43,554 nucleotides of DNA, taken from an uncultured Rikenellaceae bacterium. Lineage in GTDB: Bacteria; Bacteroidota; Bacteroidia; Bacteroidales; Rikenellaceae. Position numbers and translations under genes: made by a program. This document shows, in pieces, positions 42,192-43,554 of the stretch. Location of the stretch: the NCBI GenBank assembly GCA_944321925.1, contig CALUND010000018.1, positions 1 to 43,554 of the forward strand. Direction: 5' to 3'. Position 1 is the stretch's first letter. Each line of letters begins with the position of its first letter. Below the pieces are notes generated by a model. That model was not told the origin of the DNA and ran no database searches. It was given only the letters and a program-made list of their open reading frames with translations.

Positions 42192-43554
42192 TTAGAAGCG
42201 GAAATAGACATTCAGATAATAATTGATGCCGTAGAGGTAGAAATACCTCGACGGGAAACGCTGATAACGCAACGTACCCGAAGAGTAATCATCCTGCAGA
42301 CGAGTCTGTTCGTAACCTCCCGTACGGATGTTCTTGTTGTTGAGAATGTTCTTCACCTCGAGGCTGAATCCGAGTTGATAACCCTTCTTCAGATACCATA
42401 TTTTCCCTACATTGGCATTGAGTACACAGGCCGGATCGAACTCCTCCTGCTGCGTCATCTCGTCCATGAGCCGCTGCGACTCGGCTGTCGGCAAACCGTT
42501 CTCGCCCAATTCCAGGCGACCGGTCATGTAGGCTACCTCCGTACGATAGAGCGGGTTCATCGAGAGGTACATCCGGTCGTAGATGTTCAGGTCGAGGCCG
42601 GCGAACCAGTTGTTCGACGAACGATACGAAAGGCCCAAATTGGCAGCTGTTTGCGGCGTGCTCTCCACATACATCCCCTTCCAGTAGACCTTTACATTCT
42701 CCAATACCTTCTCGGCGCTGTTGTCGACCGTCTGGGTAACGTTCGGATTCGACGTATACACGTAGGAACCGAGACTCAACGCTCCGTTGAACGAGAGTCC
42801 ACCCACGATCGGAACCTGCATGGCCACTTCGATACCCATGTGGCGCTGATCGATGTCGCTCATCGCGAAATTGGTAAATGCCCGCTGATAGTCGTCGTAG
42901 AAACTGAGCACCTTCGACACATCCTGCAACTTGGTGTAGTAGGCTGCCACGCGCAATTTCATGAACGAATAACGCATGTTGTAGTTCACATCGACGGCGA
43001 ACGTCTTCTCGGTTTTCAAACCGGGAGTCACCTCGTTACGTGTGCGGGGCGATACGAACGAATATTGGAAATAGGGGGCCGTATGCATGTAGGCGATATT
43101 GGCGCCGATGTTATGCGCACCCGAAATGAGGAACACCGCTCCGGCTTTCATCTTGTAGGTCCAGAAGTTCTGCACCTCCGATTTACCCTCCGAAGCGTTG
43201 GCTCCGGCTCCCACACCGGGGAAAAGGCCCTTCCGATAGAGACCTTCCCTCCAGAAATTGGTATTGCCTCCCTCCAGAGCCGCATAAGCCTCCACCCAAT
43301 TCCGCGTGAGCGAATAGGTCGCCCAAATCTTCGACTCATTGATCCGGGCATAATAATCGTACCCGTATTTGTCTCCCTCGTATACGGCCCGATTGGGGGT
43401 ATTCAGGTTGTTCTGGATGGCATCCGGGTCCATGGCGAAGTCACGCTCGGCGAACTGATCCACGTCGACCCAATATTGGCCGCCCAACAGATACTTCAGG
43501 ATCTTATAATATTCCGTCTTGTTCCAACGATACGAGGCTCCGTAGACGATATTC
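42192..43554 (-). CDS. TonB-dependent receptor, C-terminal part (runs off window)
   Basis: Outer-membrane active transporter, 3' part only. The open frame continues without a stop past 43554, so about 454 residues of the C-terminal barrel are visible and the start and plug domain lie outside. Long beta-strand stretches with aromatic girdles and a final 'YYLNVYFRF' ending in Phe mark a TonB-receptor barrel. The stretch 'FSLEVKNILNNKNIRTGGYEQTR' is typical of the last strands. It is followed 16 bp later by the DUF5689 lipoprotein, so the pair may form an uptake complex. Confidence 0.93.
   Translation of the reverse strand, partial: NIVYGASYRWNKTEYYKILKYLLGGQYWVDVDQFAERDFAMDPDAIQNNLNTPNRAVYEGDKYGYDYYARINESKIWATYSLTRNWVEAYAALEGGNTNFWREGLYRKGLFPGVGAGANASEGKSEVQNFWTYKMKAGAVFLISGAHNIGANIAYMHTAPYFQYSFVSPRTRNEVTPGLKTEKTFAVDVNYNMRYSFMKLRVAAYYTKLQDVSKVLSFYDDYQRAFTNFAMSDIDQRHMGIEVAMQVPIVGGLSFNGALSLGSYVYTSNPNVTQTVDNSAEKVLENVKVYWKGMYVESTPQTAANLGLSYRSSNNWFAGLDLNIYDRMYLSMNPLYRTEVAYMTGRLELGENGLPTAESQRLMDEMTQQEEFDPACVLNANVGKIWYLKKGYQLGFSLEVKNILNNKNIRTGGYEQTRLQDDYSSGTLRYQRFPSRYFYLYGINYYLNVYFRF

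Overview
The window is chromosomal DNA of a Bacteroidota bacterium, most likely Bacteroidales and probably Rikenellaceae (Alistipes-like). The support is the 5' end of a Bacteroidota-type 16S rRNA gene at the left edge, promoters of the Bacteroidota form (TTTG, about 19-21 bp, TAnnTTTG), few Shine-Dalgarno sequences, a moderately GC-rich composition, a TonB receptor beside a DUF5689 lipoprotein, and a V-type ATPase operon with the spirochaete/Bacteroidota gene order. The genus is inferred from memory of 16S sequences, not from a search. Nearly all of the window is intact housekeeping sequence. I see no IS element, prophage, CRISPR array or obvious pseudogene.

Layout, left to right. (1) 1-744: 16S 5' end (minus strand) with two tandem rRNA promoters, divergent from leuS. 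(2) 745-7608: leuS-yitT-metG-ilvE, a tight plus-strand operon ending in a strong terminator. (3) 7751-9429: a small outer-membrane beta-barrel protein, then a YjbR-family gene overlapping an AlkD-like DNA glycosylase. (4) 9486-10583: alkaline phosphatase (minus), with a structured 5' leader. (5) 10758-14155: rfbD-kdsA-ung-aroB (plus). (6) 14381-23346: a minus-strand operon of DUF4301 followed by V-ATPase subunits E, DUF2764, A, B, D, I, K. It is insulated from aroB by a bidirectional terminator. (7) 23622-25508: DUF177-rpmF-plsX-tRNA-Arg(CCU)-terminator (minus), divergent from a small unknown gene. (8) 26071-29564: a TPR lipoprotein-less exported protein and an MFS transporter (minus). (9) 29765-35437: purA-etfB-etfA-DUF5041-acyl-CoA dehydrogenase (plus). 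(10) 35575-38728: dsbD and a GT4 glycosyltransferase (minus). (11) 38961-39455: bacterioferritin (plus). (12) 39561-43554: acyl-ACP thioesterase, a small lipoprotein, a DUF5689 lipoprotein and the 3' part of a TonB-dependent receptor (all minus).

How the genes work together. The leuS operon joins charging of Leu and Met tRNAs with branched-chain amino acid transamination. The rfbD-kdsA-aroB group makes envelope sugar and aromatic precursors. The V-ATPase operon encodes a complete catalytic head, rotor and membrane ring, and its K subunit keeps the residues that bind Na+ in the Enterococcus enzyme. The etfBA-acd cluster is an acyl-CoA oxidation or reduction module, and its EtfB resembles the electron-bifurcating type. 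The right edge is an outer-membrane uptake locus that continues beyond the window.

I found no convincing wholly new system. The points most worth following are the duplicated rRNA promoter module, the putative Na+ site and the reduced subunit set of the V-ATPase, the DUF4301 gene at the head of that operon, the exported DUF5041 protein inside the etf operon, and the tRNA gene placed directly after plsX.
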